Assembly: GCF_019458805.1 (NCBI RefSeq)
Contig: NZ_JAIBOA010000008.1
Span: 1-64,000 of the forward strand
Direction: 5' to 3'
Origin: Actinomadura parmotrematis
Lineage (GTDB): Bacteria > Actinomycetota > Actinomycetes > Streptosporangiales > Streptosporangiaceae
DNA: 64,000 nucleotides
A model generated the notes under the pieces. The model was not told the DNA's origin, made no database searches, and saw only the letters and a list, made by a program, of their open reading frames with translations. Each line of letters starts with the position of its first letter. Position 1 is the first letter of the stretch. The translations under genes and the position numbers were made by a program. Positions 17,085 through 24,955 of the stretch are shown here, one piece after another.

Positions 17085-17121
17085 CGCCAGGGCCGCCCCC
17101 GGATGGAGGGCGGCCCTGGCG
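17085..17121. terminator. Bidirectional terminator between VOC gene and tRNA-Asn
   Basis: CGCCAGGGCCGCCC (17085-17098) pairs perfectly with GGGCGGCCCTGGCG (17108-17121). It is placed to end both the rightward VOC transcript and the leftward tRNA transcript. Confidence 0.82.
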
Positions 17122-17126
17122 TCGAG

Positions 17127-17202
17127 TGGCTCCCGCGAGTGGACTCGAACCACTAACCTGCCGGTTAACAGCCGGCTGCTCTGCCGATTGAGCTACGCGG
17201 GA
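17127..17202 (-). tRNA. tRNA-Asn (GTT)
   Basis: The minus strand folds as a standard tRNA: acceptor TCCCGCG/CGCGGGA, D-arm with AGCTCAATCGGCAGAGC, anticodon loop CTGTTAA (anticodon GTT), and T-arm GTGG-TTCGAGT-CCAC. A G discriminator is followed by an encoded CCA (17127-17129). The gene is single and not obviously flanked by an integrated element. Confidence 0.97.
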
Positions 17203-17351
17203 TCGTCGCTGCTCCCGGGGCTCTTCCGTCCCCGGCAGCACGTTTAGATTAGCGCATCCGAGCAGTGGTTCGCGCATCCATATCGACGCCGATGGGTGAG
17301 TCGGATTTTCCGGGGTAGAGGGCCGTCACCAACGACCAAGGGGGTCCCCAC

Positions 17352-17705
17352 ATGAAGATCCGTCTCTCGTTCTTCGCCGGCGCGGCCGCCGGTTACGTGC
17401 TCGGCACCAAGGCCGGGCGCGAGCGGTACGCGCAGATCCAGGAGTACGCGCGCCGCTTCACCGAGAACCCGAACGTGCAGCAGGCCGCCGGCACCGCCAA
17501 GGACAAGGCCACCGAGCTCGCCGCCACGGCGCGCGACAAGGTCCCGGCCAAGGTCAGCGACAAGGTGCCGGGCCTCGGCTCGTCCGACGACTCCACCGCC
17601 AAGCCCGCTCCGGCGCCGAAGCCCGCCCCGGCCCCGCCGGTCACGGCCGAGCCCGCCGGCACGCCGCTCGCCTCGGGCCCCAAGGGGACCGGGCAGCCGC
17701 GCTAA
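17352..17705 (+). CDS. YtxH-like small membrane-associated protein
   Basis: The 117-residue protein begins with one hydrophobic segment containing the YtxH hallmark FFAGAAAGYVLGTKAGRERY, then an amphipathic helical repeat (KDKATELAATARDKVPAKVS) and a Pro/Ala-rich low-complexity tail. YtxH-like proteins are general-stress-associated, with an unknown biochemical role. The ATG follows AAGGGGG. Its stop codon overlaps the stop of the convergent neighbour (17702) by three bases. Confidence 0.8.
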   Translation: MKIRLSFFAGAAAGYVLGTKAGRERYAQIQEYARRFTENPNVQQAAGTAKDKATELAATARDKVPAKVSDKVPGLGSSDDSTAKPAPAPKPAPAPPVTAEPAGTPLASGPKGTGQPR

Positions 17706-18199
17706 AGGCCCGTCTGGCGGCGCAGGTCCTCCAGGACCTGCTCCGCACGGGCGCGCAGACCCGGGTCGGTGGGGTCGGCGCCCGCCTCGAACACCATCGA
17801 CCAGCGCACCTCGCCCCCGGCGGGCGAGCGCCGTCCGGCGATCCGGACGGCGCCGCCGCCGGGGAGGGGTGCGTTCTGCGTGACGAGGACGGTCGAGGTG
17901 ACGCGCTCCCGGACCGTCTCGGGCACCGAGCCCGGTTCGGTGAGCCGGACGTGGTGCCCGGCGCCGCCCGAGGTCTCCTGGACGTGCAGCCACCCGTCCT
18001 TCCAGGACGCCTGGTCCACCCGCTCCCACGGGACGCGGGCGAAGCCGCCCTCGGCGGTGGGCAGGTGCAGGGCCAGCGAGGTCGCCACGACGTGCGAGCC
18101 GCCCCGGGTCGGCGCGGACGCGAGGGCCCGCTCGCCCCGGGCGAGGTCGAGGCGGTCGCGGACGGCGGCGGGGAGCCGGGAGGACCCGAGAAGGCGCAT
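17702..18199 (-). CDS. Conserved actinobacterial hypothetical protein
   Basis: A 165-residue soluble protein beginning MRLLGSSRLPAAVRDRLDL. It continues with a beta-rich half containing LALHLPTAEGGFARVPWERV and DQASWKDGWLHV, then a helical end LRARAEQVLEDLRRQTGL. I know the pattern as a common conserved hypothetical of actinomycetes without a function. It lacks a signal peptide. It is tail-to-tail with the YtxH-like gene and 17 bases downstream of the MGH1 hydrolase gene, so it may share that transcript. Confidence 0.75.
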   Translation of the reverse strand: MRLLGSSRLPAAVRDRLDLARGERALASAPTRGGSHVVATSLALHLPTAEGGFARVPWERVDQASWKDGWLHVQETSGGAGHHVRLTEPGSVPETVRERVTSTVLVTQNAPLPGGGAVRIAGRRSPAGGEVRWSMVFEAGADPTDPGLRARAEQVLEDLRRQTGL

Positions 18200-18216
18200 G
18201 GCCCCACCGTAGGCGA

Positions 18217-19536
18217 TCAGGCCGCGCGGGAGCCGCGCCGGGCGCCCAGCAGGTCCAGGACGAGCGCCGCCGACCAGCTGTAGTCGTGGCTGCCGCGGCC
18301 CGTCCCGTCGAACGGGTCGAAGTACTCGCGGAACCCCGACTGGCGGACGAGCCGCAGCGTCGAGCCGTAGAGCAGGTCCGCGACGACGGTGAGGTCGTGC
18401 GCGACCGACCCGAACCAGATCAGCCAGTTGGTGTTCACCCACGTCGGGCCGCGCCAGTAGCCGCCCCGGTCGAACGCGGGCGCCTGGATGTCGCAGGTCG
18501 GCACCGGGTAGCCGGCGGCGCCCGCGAAGCGCGCCGACAAGAGCAGGTCGACCAGGTTGCGGACGATCGGCGCGGGCAGCTCGGGGTCGAGCAGCGGCCC
18601 GAACGAGGCGAGCGTCACCACCGGCAGCAGCCGGTCGTCGCGCAGGTCGCGGGCGCGGAAGCAGCCCGTCTCCCCGTCCCAGAGGCGCTCCAGGAGCGCG
18701 TAGTGGACGCGGTGCGCGCGCTCGCGGTGCGGCACCGGATCGGCGCCGACGATCTCGGCGATCTCGGCGAGGGCGTGCGCGGACGCCAGGTAGGTCGCGT
18801 TGACCAGCGGGTCCTGCACCGCGAACGGATGCTCGTCGCGCAGGTAGGACGGGGCGTAGCCCGCATCACGGAGCAGCGTGACGAGCCACACGTAGCGGTC
18901 GTAGTCCTCGCCGGTCGGCAGCGCGCGCGGGACGCGGCGCGGCGCGTACGCGGTCGGCGGCAGCCGGAGCGCGCCGAGCGGCCGGTCCCACGCCGGGCTG
19001 TTGTCCAGGCCCGACTCCCACGGATGGCAGATCGCGACGAGGCCGCTGCCGTCCAGGTCGCGGCACGTGGCCAGGTAGCCGAGCTGCGCGGCGAGCGCCG
19101 GATACAGGCGGCGCAGGAACGCGCGGCTCCGCTCGATGTCGGCGGCGGTCTCGTGCAGCCGCAGCGCGGCGAGGGCGTGCAGCGGCGGGTGCACGATCCC
19201 CGACGTGCGGACGCCGTTCGGCGCGGCGCCCTGGCGCTCGCTGTGCCAGAGGTCGGGGCCGGGGAAGTAGGCGTCGCGGGCGAGGGTGCCGTTGAAGACG
19301 ATGTGCGGCAGCAGCCCGTCGGCCCACTGGCCGCCGAACAGCGACAGCAGCTCGCGCTCGGCGCGGTCGCGGCGGTGCCGGGCGAGGCCCATGCTGACGA
19401 AGGCCGCGTCCCAGCTCCACTGGTGGGGGTACAGGCCCGGGGACGGAACCGTCGCCGCCCCGGTCCAGTTGGCGTCCAGCACCCTGGCAGCGGCCTGCCA
19501 GAGCGCGGTCTCGTCGCCGGTGAGACGGGCACTCAT
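18217..19536 (-). CDS. MGH1-like glycoside hydrolase ((alpha/alpha)6 barrel)
   Basis: The 439-residue protein matches the MGH1/GH63-like clan: YPHQWSWDAAFVSMGLA (residues ~31-47), HPPLHALAAL, IC-HPWESGLDNSPAWD around residue 170, and YWRGPTWVNTNWLIWFG with HDYSWSAALVLDLL near the C-terminus. Relatives hydrolyse mannosylglycerate, glucosylglycerate or other small glucosides. No signal peptide is seen, so a cytosolic compatible-solute or oligosaccharide role is likely. The ATG at 19536 starts MSARLTGDE. The substrate is not predictable from these motifs. Confidence 0.82.
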   Translation of the reverse strand: MSARLTGDETALWQAAARVLDANWTGAATVPSPGLYPHQWSWDAAFVSMGLARHRRDRAERELLSLFGGQWADGLLPHIVFNGTLARDAYFPGPDLWHSERQGAAPNGVRTSGIVHPPLHALAALRLHETAADIERSRAFLRRLYPALAAQLGYLATCRDLDGSGLVAICHPWESGLDNSPAWDRPLGALRLPPTAYAPRRVPRALPTGEDYDRYVWLVTLLRDAGYAPSYLRDEHPFAVQDPLVNATYLASAHALAEIAEIVGADPVPHRERAHRVHYALLERLWDGETGCFRARDLRDDRLLPVVTLASFGPLLDPELPAPIVRNLVDLLLSARFAGAAGYPVPTCDIQAPAFDRGGYWRGPTWVNTNWLIWFGSVAHDLTVVADLLYGSTLRLVRQSGFREYFDPFDGTGRGSHDYSWSAALVLDLLGARRGSRAA

Positions 19537-19600
19537 GATCTCTGCGCGAACCCCCGATCGCCTCGTCGCCACCCTTGGGTCCACCGTGATTGTCGCCGGG

Positions 19601-19633
19601 GACGGCCGCGTCCGCGACCCCTGCGGGGCCGTC
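19601..19633 (-). terminator. Possible weak terminator after the HAD gene
   Basis: GACGGCC (19601-19607) and GGCCGTC (19627-19633) pair across a GC-rich loop in the 103-bp gap between the HAD gene and the MGH1 gene. The stem is short and may only attenuate. Confidence 0.35.
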
Positions 19634-19639
19634 GATTCC

Positions 19640-20470
19640 CTACCGGGGGGCGGGAACCGCGGAAAGGTCTTCCGCGAGGGCGAGCAGCCGGGCCACGATC
19701 TCCTCCCCCGCCGCGATGCCCGACGCCGCGGTCACGGCCGTGCGCGGCGAGGTCCAGCCGGCGTCGTGCAGCTCGCCGTGCGCGGGCCGCAGCGCGCACG
19801 TGGCGGCCTCCAGCAGCTCGATGTCCAGCAGGGAGTCACCCGCGGCGAGCGTCGCGGCGGCGCCGGTACGGGCGGCGACCTCGGCGGCCGCGGCGGCCTT
19901 GGTGAGCCCGCCGGGCAGGCAGTAGACCTTGCGGCCCTGCAGCGAGGTCCGCCAGCCGCGCTCGGCGCACCAGCCCGACAGGTCGGCGAGCCAGCCGTCC
20001 GGGAGGGAGGCCCGGTCGACGACGTTGTAGGCGAACAGGCCGGCGGCGGTGCGGCGCTTCAGGACGAACCCGTCGCCGGTTCCGGCCAGGTACGCGGTGA
20101 TCTCGGCGAGCGGCGCGGCCTGCTCGGCGAGGCGGCCCCGGACGGCCGCCGCCCAGTCGCCGTCGTCCACGCCGCCGACCAGCAGGTGCCCGCCGTTCGC
20201 GCAGATCGCGTAGGCGGGCGGCTCGGGCAGCAGGTGGACGCGCGCGTACTGCTCGGGCGTGCGGGTGGTGGTGGGGACGAGCACCGCGGCGCGCGCCAGC
20301 TCCTCCAGCGTCCGGGCGGCCGTCTCGGTCATGTACGACAGCGGCGCACCGCCGTAGAACTCGACGCAGAGCACGCGCGGCAACGCCGCGTCCGGCCCCG
20401 ACAGCCCCATCGCCGCCGCCGAGTAGATGATCGTCCGGTCGAGATCCGAGCAGACCAGGACCGTGCTCAT
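19640..20470 (-). CDS. HAD-family phosphatase of the Ter module
   Basis: The 276-residue protein has HAD motif I as VCSDLDRTIIYS (nucleophile and acid Asp), motif II region LVPTTTRT, and motifs III/IV as GRKVYCLPGGLTKAAA with AAGDSLLDIELLEAA. The cap resembles Cof/phosphomannomutase-like HADs. A homologue regularly accompanies PRTase, StiP and CitE-like genes in Ter systems, where it is proposed to dephosphorylate a nucleoside-like intermediate. It is the last gene of the leftward operon, separated from stiP by the repeated cassette that carries its ribosome site (GGAGG) and ATGAGCAC start. Confidence 0.85.
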   Translation of the reverse strand: MSTVLVCSDLDRTIIYSAAAMGLSGPDAALPRVLCVEFYGGAPLSYMTETAARTLEELARAAVLVPTTTRTPEQYARVHLLPEPPAYAICANGGHLLVGGVDDGDWAAAVRGRLAEQAAPLAEITAYLAGTGDGFVLKRRTAAGLFAYNVVDRASLPDGWLADLSGWCAERGWRTSLQGRKVYCLPGGLTKAAAAAEVAARTGAAATLAAGDSLLDIELLEAATCALRPAHGELHDAGWTSPRTAVTAASGIAAGEEIVARLLALAEDLSAVPAPR

Positions 20471-20582
20471 TGCCTCGCCTCCGCTCGGCGGTGGGCGGCC
20501 GCTTCACGCGCCGCCTTCCCTCCTCGCTCCGGTCGCAGGCTCCCTGCGCTCGTCAGTCCAGACGACGCGCGGCCGCCCACGC
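20471..20582 (-). repeat. Dispersed stop-to-start intergenic cassette, copy 1
   Basis: This 112-bp stretch fills the gap between the stiP stop and the HAD start, and matches 34894-35000 before ureC. A 47-nt core (20561 to 20515, minus strand) is 45/47 identical to the other copy and contains the hairpin CGCAGG-GAG-CCTGCG. The 3' end supplies GAGCGGAGGCGAG as ribosome site, and identity continues into ATGAGCAC. In this copy 12-bp perfect arms (20569-20580 and 20491-20502) close the structure. Its function is unknown; see findings. Confidence 0.85.
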
Positions 20583-21701
20583 TCACTGGACGGCCCCCTG
20601 GCCGAAGCGGGGGTGGATGAGGCCGACGCAGGCGTACGGGAGGTCGTCCGGGGCGACCTCCACGACCGGGACGCCGCGCTCCTCGGCGAGGAGGCGGATG
20701 TGGGCGAGGTCGGCGCCGGCGTCGGCGCGGGCGAGGATCTTCCACGGGACGCGCCGCAGCAGCACCCGCGTGGTCTCCCCGACGCCCGGCTTCACCAGGT
20801 TGAGGTCGTCGACGCCGTGCGCGGCGCCGACGCGGCGGACCGCCTCCCAGCCCGACCAGTCGGGCGCCCGGTCGGCGGCCAGCAGCGCCGGGGCGTCCTT
20901 GGCGACGCGCTCAGCGACGTCGCCGAACCGGGCGCAGACGGTGTCCAGGAACAGGTTCGACACGTCGGCGCCGGCGAGCTCGGCGTAGAACTTGGCGCCG
21001 TGGAAGTCGCCGGGCCCGATCAGGTCGGCGTTCAGGACGGTGCGGCTGACCAGGCCCGACACCGTGGAGTTCAGGCACGCCGACGGGATGAGGAAGTCGT
21101 CGCGGGTGCCGTGCAGCGGCGTGCAGTGGCCGGGGTCGGCCAGCACCGCGAGGTCGGCCGGGAAGCCGGTGCCGGCGACGGCGGCCGCCAGCTCGCGGGT
21201 GATCGCGCCCTTGCCGGTCCAGCCGTCCACGAACATCGCCCGGGACGGGTCGTGGCGGGCCGCCAGGTGGTCCAGGGCGACGGTGTCGATGCCGCGGCCC
21301 CGCACGATGCTGACGGCGTAGTGCGGCAGGTCGAGGCCGTGCGCGAACCGCGCCCAGCGGCGCACGAGGACGCCGACGGGCGTGCCCGCGCGGGCCAGCG
21401 AGACGAGGACGGCGTCCGGGCCGCGCTCGGCGAGGACCAGCTCGGTGATGAGGCCGGTCGCGTGGGCGAGGCGCTCGGCGGACGCGGCGAGGGCGTCGTG
21501 GAACAGCCGCTGGTAGGCCGGGCCCGGCTGGTACTCCACGGGCAGCGACTCGGCGTAGTGGGCGCGGCCCGCCTGGATGGCGGCCTCGCGCTCCTCGGTC
21601 GGCGCCTCCAGGCGGGCGCCCGACAGGTCCGTCAGCAGCCACGTCACGTCGTCGGCGGCGTAGCTGCCGAACTCCGGGCCGTGCAGCGGCACCGCGCTCA
21701 C
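20583..21701 (-). CDS. StiP-family protein (annotated cysteine protease) of the Ter module
   Basis: The 372-residue protein shows the StiP-type N-terminus (GSYAADDVTWLLTDLSG), SLPVEYQPGPAYQRLFHDAL, then an alpha/beta core with LVSLARAGTPVGVLVRRWA and MFVDGWTGKGAITREL. The latter looks like a phosphoribosyltransferase-derived fold. The last ~65 residues (RVLLRRVPWKILARADAGAD, LIHPRFG) resemble the small PELOTA-like RNA-binding domain reported for this family. The protease name is a family label; I cannot confirm a catalytic Cys. GTG start, GTGA overlap with the PRTase gene. Confidence 0.82.
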   Translation of the reverse strand: MSAVPLHGPEFGSYAADDVTWLLTDLSGARLEAPTEEREAAIQAGRAHYAESLPVEYQPGPAYQRLFHDALAASAERLAHATGLITELVLAERGPDAVLVSLARAGTPVGVLVRRWARFAHGLDLPHYAVSIVRGRGIDTVALDHLAARHDPSRAMFVDGWTGKGAITRELAAAVAGTGFPADLAVLADPGHCTPLHGTRDDFLIPSACLNSTVSGLVSRTVLNADLIGPGDFHGAKFYAELAGADVSNLFLDTVCARFGDVAERVAKDAPALLAADRAPDWSGWEAVRRVGAAHGVDDLNLVKPGVGETTRVLLRRVPWKILARADAGADLAHIRLLAEERGVPVVEVAPDDLPYACVGLIHPRFGQGAVQ

Positions 21702-23044
21702 GCGCCCTCCTCGGGGATCACCGCGAGCAGGACGGGCGCGCGGCCCGCCAGCAGCGGCAGCAGCCCGGCGGCCAGCTCGGGGGTGTCGCCCGCCGCGTCG
21801 GTGACGAGGACGATCGCGTCGAAGGAGTCGTCGACGTTGTAGGCGTAGCGCTCCCCCGGCCCGTCGGCGGGGTCGTCGTGGGCGGGGAACACCAGCCGCG
21901 TGCGGAGGGCGTAGCCGGGGTCGTCGACGGCGAGCGCCGGGGAGCGCGTCGTGGTGGAGAAGCGGACATCGGCGGCGGGCAGCAGGTCGGCGAGCGCGGC
22001 GGCGAGCCGCAGCGGCGCGTACATCAGCTCCTCGGTGCCGAGGACGAGGACGCGCCCGGCGCCCGGCGGGAGCTGCGCGGCGACGCGGCGCGCCATCTCC
22101 GGCAGCTCCTTCTCCAGCCGCAGCCGGTCGTCGCGGACGAAGCCGTGCCGGCCGCCCGCCGGGACGCCGGCGGGCCAGCCGAGGTCGACGCGCTCGGTCG
22201 CGAACACCCCGGCGGGCACGACCTCCGGCGGCCCGGACGCCAGCTCGTCCACGAGCCGCCGCGCGGACTCGGCGAGGCCGACGGGCAGCTCGACGCGGCC
22301 CGCGGCCAGGCTGACGGCGTCGATGCGGGCGCCGAGCTCGGCGGCCAGGTCGCGCAGCCGCATCCGGTCGGCCTCGCTTCGCATGTCGACCAGGGCGGCG
22401 AGGACGTAGCGGGACCGGGGGCGGGCGGCGTGCAGGGCGCGGACGGTGTTGAGGACGGTGCGGCCGGTGGACAGCTCGTCGTCCACCAGCACCACCGGGA
22501 CGTCCCGGTCGAACGCGGCGCGGTCGGCGGGCGCCAGCAGGTGGCCGGTGGCGTGGCTGTGCTCCTCCTCGAACCCGCCGTAGACGTCGCGGCCGGCGCC
22601 GGGGCGGCGGCGGGTGGAGTGCAGGTAGTAGGCGTCGCCGAGCGCGTCGGCGACGGCGTGGCCGAGGGCCGTCGCGGTCTCGGCGTAGCCGAGGACGACC
22701 GCGTCCACGCCGCCCTTCGGCTCGCGCAGCCGGTCGCGGAGCGCGCCCGCCGCGCCGCGGGTGCCGCGCAGCGCGTTGGCGAGGAACGGCAGGTACTGCT
22801 CGGCGCCGGTGTCGCGGCCGCGCAGCCGCAGCCGGACCGCCTCGCCGAGCAGCAGCCCCGCCCCGTACACGAGGCGCGGCTCGGTCGGGACGTGCTTGCC
22901 GAGGACGCCGGACACCAGCAGGTGGGCGCGGCGCGGGTTGCGGCGCACCGCGAGGCCGACGAGGTCGTCGACGCCGTCGCCGGTCACCCGGACGCCGAGC
23001 CGGGCGGAGACCCACTCCCCCGGCCAGGTGCCGCCGCGCCTCAC
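21698..23044 (-). CDS. Phosphoribosyltransferase with TRSP domain (PRTase_2-TRSP)
   Basis: The 448-residue protein has an N-terminal PRTase_2 domain: LGKHVPTEPRLVYGAGLLLG, VVLGYAETATALGHAVADAL, YYLHSTRR and the PRPP-loop equivalent PVVLVDDELSTGRTVLNTVR (residues ~155-175). A C-terminal TRSP domain ends it (RVLVLGTEELMYAPLRLAAA, FSTTTRSPALAVDDPGYALR). In Ter systems this enzyme is proposed to join a base-like moiety to PRPP. GTG starts and GTGA overlaps on both sides lock it into an operon with the CitE-like lyase and StiP. Confidence 0.87.
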   Translation of the reverse strand: MRRGGTWPGEWVSARLGVRVTGDGVDDLVGLAVRRNPRRAHLLVSGVLGKHVPTEPRLVYGAGLLLGEAVRLRLRGRDTGAEQYLPFLANALRGTRGAAGALRDRLREPKGGVDAVVLGYAETATALGHAVADALGDAYYLHSTRRRPGAGRDVYGGFEEEHSHATGHLLAPADRAAFDRDVPVVLVDDELSTGRTVLNTVRALHAARPRSRYVLAALVDMRSEADRMRLRDLAAELGARIDAVSLAAGRVELPVGLAESARRLVDELASGPPEVVPAGVFATERVDLGWPAGVPAGGRHGFVRDDRLRLEKELPEMARRVAAQLPPGAGRVLVLGTEELMYAPLRLAAALADLLPAADVRFSTTTRSPALAVDDPGYALRTRLVFPAHDDPADGPGERYAYNVDDSFDAIVLVTDAAGDTPELAAGLLPLLAGRAPVLLAVIPEEGA

Positions 23045-24198
23045 CGGGCGCCCGCCGCTTCGAGCAGCTCGACGAACGTGACGTCCTCGGCGGCGACGCC
23101 GAACACGTGGGCGCGCAGCATGAGCCGCTCGGCCCAGGCGCGGTGCGGCTTCGCCTCGTTCATCTTGTTGGCGTAGGAGCTGGCCATCGCGCCGCCCCCG
23201 GCGACGCCGAGGATGTCGGCGGCGTCGCAGTACTCCTCGTGGGTGACGACCGACAGGGCGTGCACCGCCGCCACGTGGCTCGGATGGATGACGGTCTTGC
23301 CGGTCAGCCCGTTGGCCTTGTCGAGGTGCACCTCGCGGATCAGCCCGTCCAGGTCGGTGCCGATGAGGCGGCTGCGGAGCGGCACGGCCTGCTGCGCCTC
23401 GAACGGCGTCTGGCGGAGCTGCGGCTTGAACATCCGCTCGCCCGCCGAGAAGTACTCCCAGACCGGGCCGGTCACGACGTGGCCGGTGCCGTCGGCGCGG
23501 CCGAGGACGTTCACCACGTCGGCGATCACCCCGGCGACCGGGCCGATGTCGTAGATCGTGAGGTCGGGCGGCCGGCGCAGCCCGTACGCCGACGACATGT
23601 CGGTCGCGCCGATCCGGACGGCGAGGATCCGCTCGCGGTGCTTGGCGAGCAGCAGCGCCACCTCGCGCAGCAGGTCGGCGCGGGTCTCGGTGTGGACGGC
23701 CTCGCGGCTCTCGATGACCGGCATGGCGAGGAGCCGGAGCCCGGTGCGGTCCGCGGCGGCGGCGACGGCGTCCAGGAACGGGCCGCCGGACGCGCCGGTG
23801 AACTTGGGCAGGACGAACCCGGTGAGCAGCGCGGCGGCGTCGCCGAGGCGCTCCACGAGGTCGCCGACCTGCTCGGGGGCGCGGACCCGGACGAACAGCA
23901 GCGGCGCGGGGCCGCCCCGCTCGTGCAGCAGCCGGAGCTGGGCGACGGCGTTGGCCTCGGCGGCGGGCAGGTCGGCGTCGGCGACCGCGTCCTCCAGGCA
24001 CACCACCAGGCTCGTCACGCCCCGCGCGGCGGCCTTGGCGACGTCGTCCGCGAGACGCGGGCGGATCGCCGGGGTGTAGAGGGTGGCGCCGAGCGCGACG
24101 GCGAGCACCGCCGGGTCGTCGTGCCGGTCGAAGCCGCGGGGGTGGCGGAAGAACAGGTGCTTGCGCAGAGCGGTATCTATGTGATCAAAGTGCCGCAT
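23041..24198 (-). CDS. HpcH/HpaI aldolase / CitE-like C-C bond lyase of the Ter module
   Basis: A TIM-barrel protein of 385 residues: GATLYTPAIRPRLADDVAKA, TSLVVCLEDAVADADLPAAE (acidic metal ligands), PLLFVRVRAPEQV, GFVLPKF and VRIGATDMSSAYGLRRP. This is the C-C_Bond_Lyase family found with TerD genes rather than true citrate lyase. It may supply or cleave a carboxylate precursor of the proposed nucleoside-like product. The ATG at 24198 begins MRHFDHIDTALRKH, after GGGGGGAA. It is the first gene of the lyase-PRTase-StiP-HAD operon. Confidence 0.87.
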   Translation of the reverse strand: MRHFDHIDTALRKHLFFRHPRGFDRHDDPAVLAVALGATLYTPAIRPRLADDVAKAAARGVTSLVVCLEDAVADADLPAAEANAVAQLRLLHERGGPAPLLFVRVRAPEQVGDLVERLGDAAALLTGFVLPKFTGASGGPFLDAVAAAADRTGLRLLAMPVIESREAVHTETRADLLREVALLLAKHRERILAVRIGATDMSSAYGLRRPPDLTIYDIGPVAGVIADVVNVLGRADGTGHVVTGPVWEYFSAGERMFKPQLRQTPFEAQQAVPLRSRLIGTDLDGLIREVHLDKANGLTGKTVIHPSHVAAVHALSVVTHEEYCDAADILGVAGGGAMASSYANKMNEAKPHRAWAERLMLRAHVFGVAAEDVTFVELLEAAGAR

Positions 24199-24312
24199 CC
24201 ACGCAATTCCCCCCATTGAGCCCGTCGATCCCATGATAGGTCCCTTCCGGGACCTCACGACGGCGCGCCGGGACGCCGGTTCCGCGACGGGCCCGCAGGT
24301 CGGCGCCCTGGC

Positions 24313-24350
24313 CCGGCCCCGGCGCGGCCCCGGGGCCGCGCCGGGGCCGG
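24313..24350 (-). terminator. 38-bp perfect palindrome after terD
   Basis: Bases 24313-24331 are exactly complementary to 24332-24350, giving 19-bp arms and no spacer. It begins three bases after the stop of the terD gene at 24353 on the minus strand. It should end the terD transcript and isolate it from the lyase operon. Confidence 0.82.
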
Positions 24351-24352
24351 CG

Positions 24353-24931
24353 TCACAGGTGCTGCGTCACCGCGGGCAGCAGGTCCTGGAAGGTGCGGCC
24401 GGTCGCGGTGGCGCCGACCGCGGTCATCGACCAGCCCGCGCCGTCCCGGGCCACCTTCGCCATGATCTGCGCGTTGTGGCCGCCCGAGCCGCTCAGCTCG
24501 TAGCGGGCGATCTCCTGGCCGGTGGACTCGTCGACCAGCCGGCAGAACGCGTTGGCGATCTGCGAGAAGTCCTGGCCGGTGAAGGAGTTCACGGTGAACA
24601 CGAGCTGGGCGACGCTGGCGGGCAGCGCGGCCAGGTCCACGTTGATCACCTCGTCGTCGCCCTCGCCGGCGCCGGTGAGGTTGTCGCCGGTGTGCAGCAC
24701 CGCGCCGTCCTTGCTGCGCAGCTGCCGGAACCAGACGGCGTCGGCGAGGTTGCCGCTCGCGTCGAACAGCAGGCAGGAGGCGTCCAGGTCGATGTCGGGC
24801 GCCCTGCCGCGGCCGAACAGGCCCTTCTTCGGGACGGCGTCCCAGCCGAGGCCCATCCGGACCCTGGTCAGGGTGCCGCCGCCGGGCTTGGCGAGCGAGA
24901 CCTTCTGGCCCTTGGTGAGTGAGACGGACAT
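24353..24931 (-). CDS. TerD-family tellurium/stress-resistance protein
   Basis: A 192-residue TerD-domain protein: VSLTKGQKVSLAKPGGGTLT, VRMGLGWD, APDIDLDASCLLFD, the calcium-binding loop [20 protein letters not shown], and EIARYELSGSG near the end. TerD domains bind Ca2+ and act in membrane-linked stress and tellurite-resistance complexes. This copy is more divergent than the two upstream ones and has a basic insert (PKKGLFGRGR). It lies 24 bases downstream of the TerC-like membrane gene and is likely co-transcribed with it. Confidence 0.94.
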   Translation of the reverse strand: MSVSLTKGQKVSLAKPGGGTLTRVRMGLGWDAVPKKGLFGRGRAPDIDLDASCLLFDASGNLADAVWFRQLRSKDGAVLHTGDNLTGAGEGDDEVINVDLAALPASVAQLVFTVNSFTGQDFSQIANAFCRLVDESTGQEIARYELSGSGGHNAQIMAKVARDGAGWSMTAVGATATGRTFQDLLPAVTQHL

Positions 24932-24955
24932 GAGGTGGGGAACTCCTTGGCTCTG

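Noticed and set aside
17127..17202. tRNA-Asn as an attachment site for an integrated element
   Set aside because: No integrase gene and no duplicated tRNA 3' end within the window.
19640..21701. Naming StiP a proven cysteine protease
   Set aside because: The label is a family name. I could not identify a catalytic Cys-His pair with confidence, so only family membership is claimed.
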